64,000 bases of DNA from Planococcus sp. ISL-109 (lineage in GTDB: Bacteria > Bacillota > Bacilli > Bacillales_A > Planococcaceae). Below the pieces are notes generated by a model. The model saw nothing but the letters and a program-made list of their open reading frames with translations. It ran no database searches and had not been told where the DNA came from. The stretch lies in the NCBI RefSeq assembly GCF_018613655.1, contig NZ_JAGGPW010000019.1, positions 1 through 64,000 of the forward strand, given 5' to 3'. Positions 56,251-64,000 of this stretch are shown in pieces; position 1 is the stretch's first letter; every line of letters starts with the position of its first letter. The translations under genes and the position numbers were made by a program.

Positions 56251-57423
56251 TTATAGCATTTCAAAGACGCCTGCTGCGCCCATTCCGCCGCCGATGCACA
56301 TCGTCACCACGCCGAATTGTTTGCCTTGGCGCTTCAATTCGCTCATCATGCGGATTGTCAAAATTGATCCTGTTGCGCCCAGCGGATGCCCAAGGGCAAT
56401 CGCTCCGCCGTTGAAATTCACTTTATCGATGTCGATGTCAAGGTTGCGGACAACCGCCAGTGATTGTGAAGCAAAAGCTTCGTTCAATTCCCAGACGTCG
56501 ATGTCACTGATTGACAATCCAGCCAGCTTTAAGGCTTTCGGAATAGCCACGATCGGACCAATGCCCATGATTTCAGGCGGCACCCCACCTGTCGCGAACG
56601 CGCGGAATTTAGCCAAAGGCTTAAGCCCAAGTGCTTCCGCTTTTTCACGGTCCATCACCAATAACGCGCCTGCGCCGTCAGATGTCTGCGACGAATTCCC
56701 GGCCGTTACCGAACCGCGGACAGAAAATGCCGGGCGCAATTTAGCCAAGCCGTCGATGTTCGTGCCATGGCGTACGCCTTCGTCCATCTTGAACATGAAC
56801 GGTTTTTCCTGGTATTTATTGTTTTCATCGACAAATCGTTTGGTCACTTCAACCGGCACGACTTCGTCATCGAACTTGCCAGCTGCGATTGCCGCTCCCG
56901 CACGCTCATGCGAGCGGACGGCAAATGCATCCTGGTCTTCCCGGCTGACGCCGTATTTTGTCGCCACTTGTTCTGCGGTATGGCCCATGCCCATGTAATA
57001 CTGGGGTGCCGTTTCCGCCAATTTCGCATTCGGGCGGATGACGTTGCCCATCATCGGCACCATGCTCATCGATTCGACTCCGCCGGCGACGACCGCTTCA
57101 GCCGAGCCGACCATGATTTTCTCTGCAGCGTAGGCGATGGACTGGAGCCCTGATGAACAAAATCGATTGACTGTCACTGCCGGCGTTGTATCCGGCAAGC
57201 CGGCCAATGCCCCGATATTGCGGGCGATGTTCATGCCCTGCTCCGCTTCAGGCATTGCACAGCCCATAATCAAATCATCTATCGGACCGTCATACCCTGC
57301 CCGGTTCAATGCTTCCCGTACCACCAATGCGCCGAAATCATCCGGCCGCACAGTTGCTAGAGAGCCTTTTGTCGCTTTTCCGACCGGCGTTCTCGCTCCG
57401 GCTACAATTACTGCTTCGCGCAT
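56251..57423 (-). CDS. fadA: acetyl-CoA C-acyltransferase FadA (YusK)
   Basis: A 390-residue thiolase with the nucleophilic cysteine in [11 protein letters not shown], the histidine in [14 protein letters not shown] and the second cysteine in [11 protein letters not shown]. It cleaves 3-ketoacyl-CoA to acetyl-CoA in beta-oxidation. The ATG follows AAAGGAGGAAATGAT, 28 bp after fadN. Confidence 0.96.
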   Translation of the reverse strand: MREAVIVAGARTPVGKATKGSLATVRPDDFGALVVREALNRAGYDGPIDDLIMGCAMPEAEQGMNIARNIGALAGLPDTTPAVTVNRFCSSGLQSIAYAAEKIMVGSAEAVVAGGVESMSMVPMMGNVIRPNAKLAETAPQYYMGMGHTAEQVATKYGVSREDQDAFAVRSHERAGAAIAAGKFDDEVVPVEVTKRFVDENNKYQEKPFMFKMDEGVRHGTNIDGLAKLRPAFSVRGSVTAGNSSQTSDGAGALLVMDREKAEALGLKPLAKFRAFATGGVPPEIMGIGPIVAIPKALKLAGLSISDIDVWELNEAFASQSLAVVRNLDIDIDKVNFNGGAIALGHPLGATGSILTIRMMSELKRQGKQFGVVTMCIGGGMGAAGVFEML

Positions 57424-57450
57424 ATCATTTCCTCCTTTAATATCGAGCTA

Positions 57451-59835
57451 TTAGTTGCGGAGCGGTTTGCCTTTGACCAGCATATGCTGCATCCGTTGTT
57501 GAGTTTTCGGTTCAGCGACTAAGCTCAAGAATGCTTCGCGCTCGAGGTCGAGCAAATACTGTTCATCGACCTTCGTGCCGTACGGTAATTTCCCGCCGGA
57601 CAATACATATGCCAGTTTTTTTGCGATTTTCATGTCGTGTTCGCTAATATAGCCGGACAACAGCATGCCTTCTGCACCTAACAGCATCGCCGCATAGCCC
57701 GCTTCTCCTGCAACCGGCACTTTTTCTCTTCGAGGCGCTTGGTATCCAGTGTCATAAAGAGATAATGCCAATTGCTTCGCGTCATGGATCAAGTGATCGC
57801 TGTTGACGCTGATGCCATCGACGAAATTCAGGAAATTATTGTCTCGTGCTTCATCGGCGGATGTCGATACTTTCGCTGTCGCGATCGATTCGAATACACC
57901 GGCCGCCAAATTGACGTAATCTGCTGTCACGTTATTCGGCAACCCTTTCAATTGTTTCATATACAATTCCTTGTTTCCGCCGCCGCCCGGAATTAGTCCG
58001 ACGCCCGCTTCAACTAGGCCCATATACGTTTCCATGGAAGCCTGTACACGTGCAGCCGGCAAAATGACTTCCGCACCGCCGCCAAGTGTCATGCCGAATG
58101 GTGCCGCCACGACCGGTTTGGAGCTGTATTTCAGTTTCAGCATGGCGTTCTGGAACGTTTTTATCGTAAAATCCAATTCAAAAATATTGTCATCTTGCGC
58201 TTCCATCAAAATCATGCCAAGGTTCGCGCCGACGCAGAAGTTTTTGCCTTGGTTGCCGATGACGAGCCCTTTGAAGTTTTTCTCGACTTCGTCAACAGAG
58301 AAATTGATCATCTGCATAATGTCCAGGCCGATCGCATTCGAGCGGGAATGGAATTCGAGCAGTGCGATGCCGTCTCCGAGATCGATGAGGCTTGCGCCGG
58401 AATTCGATTTGATGACGCCGTGTTTTTTCTTGTAACGCTTCAAGTCGATCACTTTTTTATTGACCGGGACGAGCTGGTAATCCGAACCGTCGAAATAATA
58501 GAGATCGCCGTTTTCTTCTTTATAGAAGGAATCAAAGCCCTTTTCAAGCAATGCTTCCACAAATGCCGGTACAGTCAAACCTTGTTGTTTCATCATATCA
58601 ACAGATTGTTTCACGCCGATCGCGTCCCACACTTCAAATGGTCCTTGTTCCCAACCGAAGCCCCATTTCATAGCGTTGTCGATAGCCACGATATCGTCGG
58701 CGATTTCACCGTGCAACTGTGCAGAATACACTAATGTCGGAGACAGGATGCTCCATAATAATTCACCTGTACGGTCGTCTGCATAAACGAGTGTCTTCAT
58801 TTTTGCAGACAATCCTTTTTGCTGCTTCGCCATTTCCTGTGAAGGCGTTTTCAATTTCTGGGAAGGGCGGTATTCCATCGTTTCCGGATCGAGCTCCAGA
58901 ATTTCTTTGCCTTTTTTCTGGAAGAAGCCTTGCTTTGCTTTTGCGCCGATCCAGCCGTTTTCGACCATTTTTTTCATAAAGTCCGGCGTTTGGAACACTT
59001 GCTGTTCTTCGCCTTGCGTCTGGTCGTAGACGTTTTTCGCGACGTGCATGAACGTATCGAGTCCGACAACGTCAAGCGTGCGGAATGTTGCGGATTTCGG
59101 GCGGCCGATGAGTGGTCCTGTGACAGAATCCACTTCGCCGATCGAATAGCCGCGTTGTTGCATTTCGCGCAGCGTTACGAGAAGTCCATATGTGCCGATG
59201 CGGTTGGCGATAAAGTTCGGCGTATCTTTTGCCAAGACAACCCCTTTTCCGAGGCGGTCTTCGCCGAATTGCTGCATAAACTCGACCACTTCCGGAGCTG
59301 TCGTTTCAGCCGGAATGACTTCGAGCAGTTTCAAATAGCGCGGCGGATTGAAAAAATGAGTTCCGAGGAAATGCTTTTGGAAATCGTCCGAGCGCCCTTG
59401 TGCCATTGCGTTGATGCTGATGCCTGATGTATTGGAAGAAATGATGGTGCCAGGCTTTCTGACCGCATCGATCTTTTCATAAAGCGATTTTTTGATGTCC
59501 AAGTTTTCAATGATGACTTCGATGATCCAATCCACGTCGGACAATTTTTCGAGATCATCCTCCAAGTTGCCGGGAGTGATCAGCTGTAAATTATTCTTCA
59601 CTGTCAATGGTGCCGGTTTTTGTTTCAATAGATTCTGAGTTGCAGTTGTTGCGATCCGGTTGCGCACTGCTTTGTCTTCCAGTGTCAGCCCTTTCGCTTG
59701 TTCTTCTTTCGAAACTTCTCTCGGGACAATGTCGAGCAACATGACTGGAATTCCGATATTAGCTAGATGAGCTGCGATTCCTGAACCCATGACGCCTGAT
59801 CCGAGCACTGCCGCTTTTTGAATTTTGTATGACAC
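57451..59835 (-). CDS. fadN: 3-hydroxyacyl-CoA dehydrogenase/enoyl-CoA hydratase FadN (YusL)
   Basis: A 794-residue two-domain enzyme: an N-terminal 3-hydroxyacyl-CoA dehydrogenase (GSGVMGSGIAAH at residue 12; THFFNPPRYLKLLEV) and a C-terminal crotonase-like part (FCVGANLGMIL; LGGGAEVILPAARVQ). It does the two middle steps of beta-oxidation. The start is GTG at 59835 after GGAGGGTTTGCTC; an in-frame TTG two codons upstream is too close to that site. First gene of fadNAE, downstream of a FadR-type operator. Confidence 0.95.
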   Translation of the reverse strand: MSYKIQKAAVLGSGVMGSGIAAHLANIGIPVMLLDIVPREVSKEEQAKGLTLEDKAVRNRIATTATQNLLKQKPAPLTVKNNLQLITPGNLEDDLEKLSDVDWIIEVIIENLDIKKSLYEKIDAVRKPGTIISSNTSGISINAMAQGRSDDFQKHFLGTHFFNPPRYLKLLEVIPAETTAPEVVEFMQQFGEDRLGKGVVLAKDTPNFIANRIGTYGLLVTLREMQQRGYSIGEVDSVTGPLIGRPKSATFRTLDVVGLDTFMHVAKNVYDQTQGEEQQVFQTPDFMKKMVENGWIGAKAKQGFFQKKGKEILELDPETMEYRPSQKLKTPSQEMAKQQKGLSAKMKTLVYADDRTGELLWSILSPTLVYSAQLHGEIADDIVAIDNAMKWGFGWEQGPFEVWDAIGVKQSVDMMKQQGLTVPAFVEALLEKGFDSFYKEENGDLYYFDGSDYQLVPVNKKVIDLKRYKKKHGVIKSNSGASLIDLGDGIALLEFHSRSNAIGLDIMQMINFSVDEVEKNFKGLVIGNQGKNFCVGANLGMILMEAQDDNIFELDFTIKTFQNAMLKLKYSSKPVVAAPFGMTLGGGAEVILPAARVQASMETYMGLVEAGVGLIPGGGGNKELYMKQLKGLPNNVTADYVNLAAGVFESIATAKVSTSADEARDNNFLNFVDGISVNSDHLIHDAKQLALSLYDTGYQAPRREKVPVAGEAGYAAMLLGAEGMLLSGYISEHDMKIAKKLAYVLSGGKLPYGTKVDEQYLLDLEREAFLSLVAEPKTQQRMQHMLVKGKPLRN

Positions 59836-59854
59836 GAGCAAACCCTCCTATTTT

Positions 59855-59872
59855 TGAATGAACACTCATTCA
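59855..59872. promoter_or_regulatory. FadR-type operator
   Basis: The 18-bp palindrome TGAATGAACACTCATTCA matches the TGAATGAnTAnTCATTCA box of the Bacillus TetR-family FadR repressor closely. It lies 20 bp upstream of fadN and downstream of the likely promoter, so binding would block transcription. Long-chain acyl-CoA should relieve it. Confidence 0.88.
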
Positions 59873-59913
59873 TTTTCTGGGTAAAAAAAAGAAATACTTT
59901 TCTTCTCATTCCT

Positions 59914-59942
59914 AGTGTAAATTATTTTGCCTATTTTCGCAA
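59914..59942 (-). promoter_or_regulatory. sigma-A promoter of fadNAE
   Basis: On minus a -35 TTGCGA (59937-59942) lies 17 bp from the -10 TACACT (59914-59919), about 80 bp before fadN. Confidence 0.55.
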
Positions 59943-60039
59943 TATTTAATCTGAAGATTTTCATGCGCTTTAATTCAAGCACTTGGAGATAAAGGAAATA
60001 AAGGGTAAACTGATGAAGACTATTAAAGGAGGCAATTTC

Positions 60040-60360
60040 ATGAAATCCCTGAAAACTACTGACCAATTTAACGATACAATCCAAAACGCCAAACCCGTCA
60101 TTGTAAAATTCCAAGCCGGCTGGTGCCCGGATTGCACACGTATGGACATGTTCATCGACCCGATCATCGAACAATACAATGACTATGAATGGTTCGATGT
60201 GAACCGCGACGAATTGCCGGATATCGCCGAGCGCTATGAAGTGATGGGCATTCCAAGCCTGTTGATTTTTAAAAACGGTGAAAAACAAGCACATCTGCAT
60301 AGCGCCAACGCCAAATCACCGGCGTCTGTCATCCACTTCTTGGAAGAACAAAACGTTTAA
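60040..60360 (+). CDS. thioredoxin family protein
   Basis: A 106-residue thioredoxin-fold protein with the active site QAGWCPDCTRMDM and the cis-proline loop YEVMGIPSLLIF. CPDC replaces the standard CGPC, so its redox potential probably differs. It is cytoplasmic; the partner is unknown. The ATG at 60040 follows AAAGGAGGCAATTTC. It is divergent from the fad operon and followed by a broken STAS gene. Confidence 0.92.
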   Translation: MKSLKTTDQFNDTIQNAKPVIVKFQAGWCPDCTRMDMFIDPIIEQYNDYEWFDVNRDELPDIAERYEVMGIPSLLIFKNGEKQAHLHSANAKSPASVIHFLEEQNV

Positions 60361-60412
60361 TACCTGGAGCGTTGGAAGACTTTCGCGAATTATATGAAGC
60401 AGAGGTGCAGGA

Positions 60413-60870
60413 ATGGATCAACAACAGGAAATCAAGGAATTATAAAAACTCGTAACATACTACAAAGACGTCATCCACAATATGTCGGCGCCGATCATCC
60501 CGTCCATTGTGCCGAACACCATTCTCGTGCCGATTGCCGGATATATCTTCCGCAATCGTTTCGAAACGATCCGGACAAAAGTGCTCGATTACGCCGATAC
60601 CCACCGCGATGCACAACAAGTCGTCTTCGATTTTACCGGTGTGACGATGCAGGACGTCCAGTCATTCGATTTCAATGAGCTGGCACTCGAACTGAACCCG
60701 TTGAACAGTGCACTGAAATTAATGGGGCTGCGCAGCATTTACGTCGGTTTTAACCCGCGTTTTGTCCAGAAATCGTCCATGCAGGCATTCAAGTCAATTT
60801 GGAAGTCTATACGACGTTCCGCAGCGCCTTGCAAACCTTGCTCGACGAACGGGGAAAACAATTGCGCTGA
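60413..60870 (+). pseudogene. broken STAS-domain protein
   Basis: Read together, the frames give a STAS-domain protein of about 152 residues resembling RsbR-type partners (VIHNMSAPIIPSIVPNTILV, VVFDFTGVTMQDVQSFDF). Two lesions are seen. After ten codons GAA TTA is followed by TAA at 60443. Near 60768, CAG AAATCG lacks one base, as CAG GAA ATC GTC would continue EIVHAGIQVNLEVYTTF to a TGA at 60868. The ribosome binding site AGAGGTGCAGGA is intact. The normal role would be in stress signalling. A product from ATG 60482 would lack a ribosome binding site. Confidence 0.82.
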
Positions 60871-60893
60871 ACCGCTCCTAAGGAGGATGCGAC

Positions 60894-61412
60894 ATGAAAG
60901 TGCTGCTGCCTTTTCAAGCAATGAACCAATACGCAGAAGAAATTCCCAAAGCTTTTCGTCCCTCTGCTTGTGGTCCGGTGACAGCCGCCTCGATCCTCAA
61001 CTACCACGAAGGTCTCGCGCCGGGAATCGGACCGTTATATAAACATCTCGGTGCGACGAAGATCGGCTTGAGCGCATTTTGCCTCATACGCCGTCTGCAA
61101 AAGGTGACCGGACCAAGGTACGCTATCAAGCGGACCCGTTCAATCCAACAAGTTAAAGAGCAACTCATTGCCGGATATCCGCTCGCAGTTAAATTCGACC
61201 GTTATTTTTCATTGCGCTGGAAAACAAAAACCGCCTTCGCTTATCATTGGGTTCCGCTCGTCGGCTTTGAGGAAACCGGGGATGATATCATCTTGTATGT
61301 ACACGATAATGGACAAAAAAACCGCCCGAGCAAATTGCGGGCGGTGTCGTTCCGTGAAAACCGGGATGTAATTAGTTTTATCCGGATAACCCCGGTGGCA
61401 AAAATTACGTAA
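60894..61412 (+). CDS. C39-like (papain-fold) peptidase family protein
   Basis: A 172-residue protein of the C39_2 type. The cysteine is in RPSACGPVTAASIL (near 27), the histidine in FAYHWVPLVGFEETG, and the aspartate in YVHDNG. No signal peptide or ABC domain is present, so it is a cytoplasmic or unconventional peptidase with unknown substrate. The ATG follows AAGGAGGATGCGAC. Its end overlaps the convergent exonuclease gene by 8 bp and holds that gene's terminator. Confidence 0.85.
   Translation: MKVLLPFQAMNQYAEEIPKAFRPSACGPVTAASILNYHEGLAPGIGPLYKHLGATKIGLSAFCLIRRLQKVTGPRYAIKRTRSIQQVKEQLIAGYPLAVKFDRYFSLRWKTKTAFAYHWVPLVGFEETGDDIILYVHDNGQKNRPSKLRAVSFRENRDVISFIRITPVAKIT
61314..61346 (-). terminator. 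exonuclease terminator embedded in the peptidase gene
   Basis: On minus ACCGCCCGCAATTTGCTCGGGCGGTTTTTTTG: an eight-to-nine-pair GC-rich stem with T7. It lies inside the coding region of the convergent peptidase gene, about 60 bp past the exonuclease stop. Confidence 0.85.
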
Positions 61413-62283
61413 ACGATTTTTCCAATAGTCTTGCGAGCAGACGGAACTCCCGCTCATCGCATAACTGGACCAAATCAGCAGAATAATTCGGCACTGCAAT
61501 CTCTTCGAGTGCCACATCCAACTGGAGGTCATCTTTGATGACCGCCAGTTTTTTGGATAATGCGAGCATTTCCCCGTTTTCTTCGATCTTCTTTTTTTGC
61601 GCAGGCTTCAACTCATCGATATTGTTGAGCACGCCTTCAATCGAACCATAGCGCTGGATGAGTTGTAACGCCGTTTTCTGGCCGATGCCTTTAACGCCTG
61701 GATAGCCGTCGCTCGCATCCCCCATAAATGCTTTAACGTCGGCAAATTGTTCCGGCAAGATGCCGTACTCTTCCCCGAAGCGCACATCCGTGTATACGTC
61801 ATAGACATGGAATCCTTTTTTCATAAAAGCGATCTGCACTGAGGGGTTCAATAGCTGTAGCATGTCTTTGTCGCCGGTGATGATCGTATAATCCGCCTCA
61901 TCCGGCCATTGCTTCGTAAACGAACCGATAAAATCATCCGCTTCGATGCCTTTTTCGCCGTAGTTTTTCCATCCGAGCAATTTGGACACTTCCCGTGCCT
62001 GGTCGAATTGATGTTTCATATCCGCTGGCGGCTCCGGGCGGTTCGCTTTATAACCATCGAACATTTCCGTGCGGAACGTATGCGCCCCCATGTCCCAGCA
62101 CACCGCGATATGCGTCGGCTTCATCAAGGATTTCGCCGTAAGCACGTGGCGCGCAAATCCTTGGACGCCGTTCGTCGCAAGCCCGTCCTCTGTGCGGAAG
62201 AACTGTCCGACCGCTGCTGTCGCAAAATACGAGCGGAACAACAGCGCCATCCCGTCTATGAGCATGATATGTGGTTTTTCCAT
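61405..62283 (-). CDS. ypcP: 5'-3' exonuclease (YpcP-like, PolA N-terminal type)
   Basis: A 292-residue FEN-type nuclease. Acidic metal ligands are in MLIDGMALLF, GIEADDFIGSF, ITGDKDMLQLL and MGDASDGYPGVKG; the helix-hairpin-helix follows (GIGQKTALQLI). It removes RNA primers or flaps in replication and repair. The ATG at 62283 follows GGAGGAATTATT; upstream codons lie in that site. It has no polymerase domain. Confidence 0.93.
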   Translation of the reverse strand: MEKPHIMLIDGMALLFRSYFATAAVGQFFRTEDGLATNGVQGFARHVLTAKSLMKPTHIAVCWDMGAHTFRTEMFDGYKANRPEPPADMKHQFDQAREVSKLLGWKNYGEKGIEADDFIGSFTKQWPDEADYTIITGDKDMLQLLNPSVQIAFMKKGFHVYDVYTDVRFGEEYGILPEQFADVKAFMGDASDGYPGVKGIGQKTALQLIQRYGSIEGVLNNIDELKPAQKKKIEENGEMLALSKKLAVIKDDLQLDVALEEIAVPNYSADLVQLCDEREFRLLARLLEKSFT

Positions 62284-62338
62284 AATAATTCCTCCATTCA
62301 ACTCTATTTCCATTGTCCATTATACATGCTAAGCCATT

Positions 62339-62368
62339 AAAAAAGGGTGCCGGATTCCCGGCACCCTT
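62339..62368 (-). terminator. terminator of the BCCT gene
   Basis: On minus AAGGGTGCCGGGAATCCGGCACCCTTTTTTA. Confidence 0.9.
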
Positions 62369-62379
62369 CCTTTAGCTTC

Positions 62380-63876
62380 CTATCGTTTGCGCTTAATCGC
62401 TTTGTATTCAAGATTCACAGCTTTATAGAACGATGCCATCATTAACAGCATGATGAACGAGAACGGGAATGCGGCAATGATCAAAGCCGTCTGCAAGGAC
62501 CCGAGTCCACCTGCAGAGAGCAGGATGACCGCGATGGTCGATTGCGCAATTCCCCATGTGAACTTCACCGCATTCGCAGGATGCAAAGAACCGTTAGTGG
62601 TCTGCATGCCGAGCACGAATGTTGCTGAATCTGCGGATGTAATGAAGAAAGTCGAAATGAGCAACACAGCGACGATCGACAAAATCATGCCAAGCGGCAA
62701 TTCATTAAAGACCGCAAACAAAGTTTCTTCTGTCAAGAGCCCTGTCAGATCAACGCCGCTGCTTTGGACATCGATTGCCGTCGAACCGAATGCCGCGAAC
62801 CAGATGAAACTGATGAACGTCGGAATGAGCAAGACGCCAAACAAGAATTCCCGGATCGTCCGGCCTTTGGATACGCGAGCGATGAAAATCCCGACAAATG
62901 GTGACCATGAAATCCACCAAGCCCAGTAAAAGATGGTCCAGCCGTCAATCCACGAGCGGTTCTCACCGTCGACAGGTGCTGCACGGAAACTCATTTGCAC
63001 CAGATTTTGGAAATAGCTTCCGAGTGAATCGGTGAACATATTGAAAATCAACAAGGTTGGCCCAAGAACAATGACCAATATGAGCAATGTGCTGGCAAGC
63101 ACCATATTCGTATTAGACAAATACTTGATCCCTTTGCTGATTCCTGACCAGGACGAAATCATGAACAACACCGTCACCACTGCAATAATGACGATTTGCG
63201 TAATCAAACTATCCCCTGAAATTCCATCAAACAAATAAGCGAGTCCGCCATTGATTTGGATAGCGCCGAAACCGAGCGTTGTCGCAACACCGACTGCTGT
63301 CGCGAATACGGCAATCACGTCAACAAGCACACCCCATGGCCCTTTCATCCGGTCGCCGAATAACGGGCGAAGCGTAGAAGAAATAAGGCCTGGCTCTCCT
63401 TTACGGAATTGGAAATATGCAAGTGACAGGGCGACTACCGCGTAAATCGCCCATGCATGGATGCCCCAGTGGAAAAATGTAAAACGCATGGATTCCCGGA
63501 ACGCTTCCTGAGATCCCGGCTCTGCTGTGGCCGGGTCAATCGCGAAATGCGAAAGCGGCTCTGCCGCACCCCAGAATACGAGCCCGATACCCATGCCCGC
63601 TGAGAACAGCATCGCAATCCAAGTTATGAATGAGTATTCCGGCTTGTCTGTATCTTTCCCTAAACGAATCTGCCCCATCGGACTGACGAGGAAGTATAGG
63701 CAAAACAATACCATTACAGAGACGATCAATAAATAATACCAACCGAAGGAAGTAGTCAGAAATGATTTCATATTGCCTGTAACTTCTTCGAAATGCTCTG
63801 GAGCAAGCGCACCGTAACCAACCGCTAAAGCAATTAGAAAAATTGCAATCCAAAACACGTTTGTTACTTTCTTCAT
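62380..63876 (-). CDS. BCCT family osmoprotectant transporter (OpuD type)
   Basis: A 498-residue, twelve-helix betaine/choline/carnitine transporter. GMGIGLVFWGAAEPLSHF carries the glycine-rich TM3, and FYWAWWISWSPFVGIFIARVSKG the tryptophan-rich TM8 (two stretches). It imports glycine betaine or a related solute with Na+. The ATG follows AAAAGGAGGAGACTAT. The rest of the window to the right edge holds only its upstream region, without a clear promoter. Confidence 0.93.
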   Translation of the reverse strand: MKKVTNVFWIAIFLIALAVGYGALAPEHFEEVTGNMKSFLTTSFGWYYLLIVSVMVLFCLYFLVSPMGQIRLGKDTDKPEYSFITWIAMLFSAGMGIGLVFWGAAEPLSHFAIDPATAEPGSQEAFRESMRFTFFHWGIHAWAIYAVVALSLAYFQFRKGEPGLISSTLRPLFGDRMKGPWGVLVDVIAVFATAVGVATTLGFGAIQINGGLAYLFDGISGDSLITQIVIIAVVTVLFMISSWSGISKGIKYLSNTNMVLASTLLILVIVLGPTLLIFNMFTDSLGSYFQNLVQMSFRAAPVDGENRSWIDGWTIFYWAWWISWSPFVGIFIARVSKGRTIREFLFGVLLIPTFISFIWFAAFGSTAIDVQSSGVDLTGLLTEETLFAVFNELPLGMILSIVAVLLISTFFITSADSATFVLGMQTTNGSLHPANAVKFTWGIAQSTIAVILLSAGGLGSLQTALIIAAFPFSFIMLLMMASFYKAVNLEYKAIKRKR

Positions 63877-64000
63877 ATAGTCTCCTCCTTTTATTTTTCT
63901 TCACAAGATACTACGCTACGGAACAATCGAAGCCTTGTCAACTGTCTGAATTATGTATCAATAGCGCGGTGAAAAGCACTCTATTCAGTACCCCGAGCCT

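Noticed and set aside
60482-61042. A 186-codon open frame starting inside the STAS pseudogene
   Set aside because: Its first part is the STAS domain, but after the one-base deletion it continues out of frame into the peptidase gene; the real frame is restored by one added base.

Overview
The window is a low-to-moderate GC chromosomal segment of a Gram-positive, endospore-class bacillus, most likely a Planococcaceae member (Planococcus/Planomicrobium-like). This is inferred from strong AAGGAGG-type ribosome binding sites, frequent TTG/GTG starts, SufCDSUB without IscS/HscA, a seven-gene Mrp antiporter, and gene neighbourhoods that follow the Bacillus subtilis order patB - mrp - yui/yum/yut - yun - suf - met - yus/fad. 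No phage, complete insertion sequence, CRISPR array or tRNA gene is visible; the window is mainly core chromosome with strong salt, sodium and amino-acid transport content.

Layout. 1-225: leader and tandem promoters of an rRNA operon running off the left edge. 222-2955: EamA exporter, MgtC-like protein, divergent CDF transporter. 2993-9938: Fe-alcohol dehydrogenase, then an arginine/ornithine/proline catabolic set (glutamate dehydrogenase, rocD, rocA) and a divergent RocR-like regulator that has lost the sigma-54 and ATPase motifs. 9965-18294: S1 stress protein, a large membrane protein with a sigma-region-4-like N-terminus, an NSS transporter, a small XRE protein, patB, a cyclophilin lipoprotein and an MFS pump. 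18528-24342: mrpABCDEFG. 24380-33680: pepA, then the yui/yum/yut cluster (NDH-2 dehydrogenases, Fe-S carriers, HAD phosphatase, DUF86 protein). 33866-41608: a two-component NSS transporter (large plus 42-aa small subunit), an NhaC-family transporter under a lysine riboswitch, yunDEF, and a decayed alkD gene. 42158-47334: suf operon. 48157-52194: DAACS symporter and metNIQ under a SAM-I riboswitch. 52754-59835: yusE, yusF, gcvH, yusI and the fadNAE beta-oxidation operon with a FadR-type operator. 60040-63876: thioredoxin-like protein, a STAS pseudogene, a C39-like peptidase, a 5'-3' exonuclease and a BCCT osmoprotectant transporter.

How it works together: roc and fad genes feed carbon and nitrogen from amino acids and fatty acids into central metabolism; Suf, YutM and YutI build Fe-S centres; the NDH-2 enzymes energise the membrane; Mrp, NSS, DAACS and BCCT systems use or maintain the sodium gradient, fitting a halotolerant lifestyle. 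Riboswitches (lysine, SAM) control amino-acid uptake.

Most notable: the RocR-like pseudo-AAA+ regulator over overlapping sigma-A promoters; the membrane-anchored sigma-like protein; an inverted pair of structured repeats resembling IS200/IS605 right ends (omegaRNA-like), one in the suf 3' region; the lysine riboswitch that reassigns an NhaC protein as a lysine transporter; and two genes each broken by two small lesions (alkD, STAS). All family names come from recall and motif reading; no database search was run.
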